Shown piece by piece: positions 15,522 through 16,197 of a DNA stretch of 16,197 nucleotides. Source of the DNA: JAGVVZ01 sp964373165. GTDB lineage: Archaea; Aenigmatarchaeota; Aenigmatarchaeia; CG10238-14. The stretch spans positions 1-16,197 of the forward strand of contig CAYJTF010000017.1 in assembly GCA_964373165.1 (NCBI GenBank), given 5' to 3'. A program made the position numbers and the translations under genes. How positions within the stretch are numbered: position 1 is the stretch's first letter; each line of letters opens with the position of its first letter. The notes under the pieces are model-generated. The model was given only the letters and a program-made list of their open reading frames with translations, did not search any database and was not told the DNA's origin.

Positions 15522-16109
15522 CTATTTCTTCTTTTTTGAACCCAGGTTATTAACCAGTTGCTCGGCTGGCGTGTGCAAAATTTCTGTTACTTTAGCATTT
15601 GTAAAACCTGCTTGTCTTGTCATTCTATCAACTTCATTCAATCGTTGTTTCATTTGTGACAGCCTCTTGCACGCTCTAAACTTGTAAATGGCTGAAGTGT
15701 TTTCGTCAGTACCCCAACCACTCGAATCCATCTTGTCTATTTCATGAATGAAACCGTCTACTGTAGTTCTTGTCTTTTCATACAGGTTCAACAAATCAAC
15801 AAGTTCTGGATTATTCAGATCCAAGTTTTTCGTCCTTTTCTTTACGTCAGCTACTTTTCTTTCAAGATCTTCTGCTTCCAAATCAATTTTCCTATAAAAT
15901 GTCTCTAAATTTGTATTGCTTGGGCTGCCGCTTTCTCCCCAACTGTCTAGTTCATCAAATGACAGATCCTGCATATCATGTTTTTCTTCAGGCATCTCAT
16001 TTTTTATGCCTTGCATTGGCATAGAGAATTCTGGAAACGGTGCTGGTTGCTGTAATTGTGTTGCTTGAGAAGTCTCTTTCTCCTTTCGTTTAAACAAATT
16101 AAATACCAT
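15522..16109 (-). CDS. Coiled-coil cytoplasmic protein of unknown function
   Basis: The 195-residue product is not a family I recognise. Residues 1-55 are rich in Gln, Pro, Met and acidic residues and probably disordered; the N-terminus MVFNLFKRKEKE is basic and amphipathic and could touch a membrane. Residues about 68-165 have a heptad-like pattern of Leu, Ile and Val with many charged residues (for example KIDLEAEDLERKVADVKKR), indicating long helices or a coiled coil. The end is NNLGSKKKK. The ATG at 16107-16109 has a TATA-like element about 24 bases upstream; the stop is TAG. It is the first gene of the minus-strand surface-protein cluster, five bases ahead of the giant gene, so cotranscription is likely. 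A role in export or localisation of that protein is possible but only inferred from position. Confidence 0.75.
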   Translation of the reverse strand: MVFNLFKRKEKETSQATQLQQPAPFPEFSMPMQGIKNEMPEEKHDMQDLSFDELDSWGESGSPSNTNLETFYRKIDLEAEDLERKVADVKKRTKNLDLNNPELVDLLNLYEKTRTTVDGFIHEIDKMDSSGWGTDENTSAIYKFRACKRLSQMKQRLNEVDRMTRQAGFTNAKVTEILHTPAEQLVNNLGSKKKK

Positions 16110-16128
16110 GTATAAGTTTTTGTTTTCC

Positions 16129-16138
16129 TTATTTAAAA
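16129..16138 (-). promoter_or_regulatory. Probable TATA box for the surface-protein cluster
   Basis: On the minus strand this reads TTTTAAATAA, centred about 24-26 bases before the ATG at 16109, predicting a leaderless transcript through the coiled-coil gene and the giant gene. The rest of 16110-16197 is AT-rich with no gene. Confidence 0.4.
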
Positions 16139-16197
16139 ATATTAATGGATTTATTGCATTTTCTATTTCTTTAATTATCTTATTTTAAGTTTTATAT

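Overview
The window looks like part of a small AT-rich archaeal genome, most plausibly a DPANN-type lineage such as Woesearchaeota or Pacearchaeota. The signs are a HerA/DUF87 ATPase, a COG2403-type (cyclic 2,3-diphosphoglycerate synthetase-like) protein, an archaeal MinD/ParA ATPase, leaderless-looking promoters, Thr/Ser-rich extracellular linkers and, above all, two introns bounded by bulge-helix-bulge (BHB) structures. Placement is by inference; no rRNA is present.

Layout. 1-149: no gene seen. 150-2073 (minus): HerA-like ATPase followed by an overlapping small membrane-anchored protein. 2175-2971 (plus): a tRNA-Pro(GGG) gene split in its anticodon loop by a 722-nt intron that is almost completely filled by a two-motif LAGLIDADG homing endonuclease gene. 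2996-3115: a start-less coding remnant. 3154-3993 (minus): alpha/beta hydrolase. 4088-4876 (plus): MinD/ParA-like ATPase. 4880-6205 (minus): COG2403-type P-loop protein, whose frame is broken near the N-terminus by an 18-nt insert carrying two stop codons. 6318-6809 (plus): four-helix membrane protein. 6799-16109 (minus): an apparent surface-protein cluster made of a coiled-coil protein, a 1820-residue modular secreted protein (TolB-like propeller, Ig-like domain, PGRP/Amidase_2 domain, LysM, Cys-rich repeats), an M23 peptidase reading frame continuing in the same frame after one TAG, and a membrane-anchored beta-rich protein.

The most interesting point is the 18-nt insert at 6143-6160. On the coding strand it forms a textbook BHB: outer helix 4 bp, 3-nt bulge, central helix 4 bp, 3-nt bulge, inner helix 4 bp. 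Cutting after the second base of each bulge removes exactly 18 nt and both stops, and restores the expected GRDFHNFN sequence. This looks like a protein-coding mini-intron removed by the tRNA splicing endonuclease. The tRNA-Pro intron obeys the same cutting rule. The second theme is an archaeon, whose cells should lack bacterial murein, encoding a large secreted protein with two classes of peptidoglycan-hydrolase domain plus a LysM domain, which suggests action on bacterial walls.
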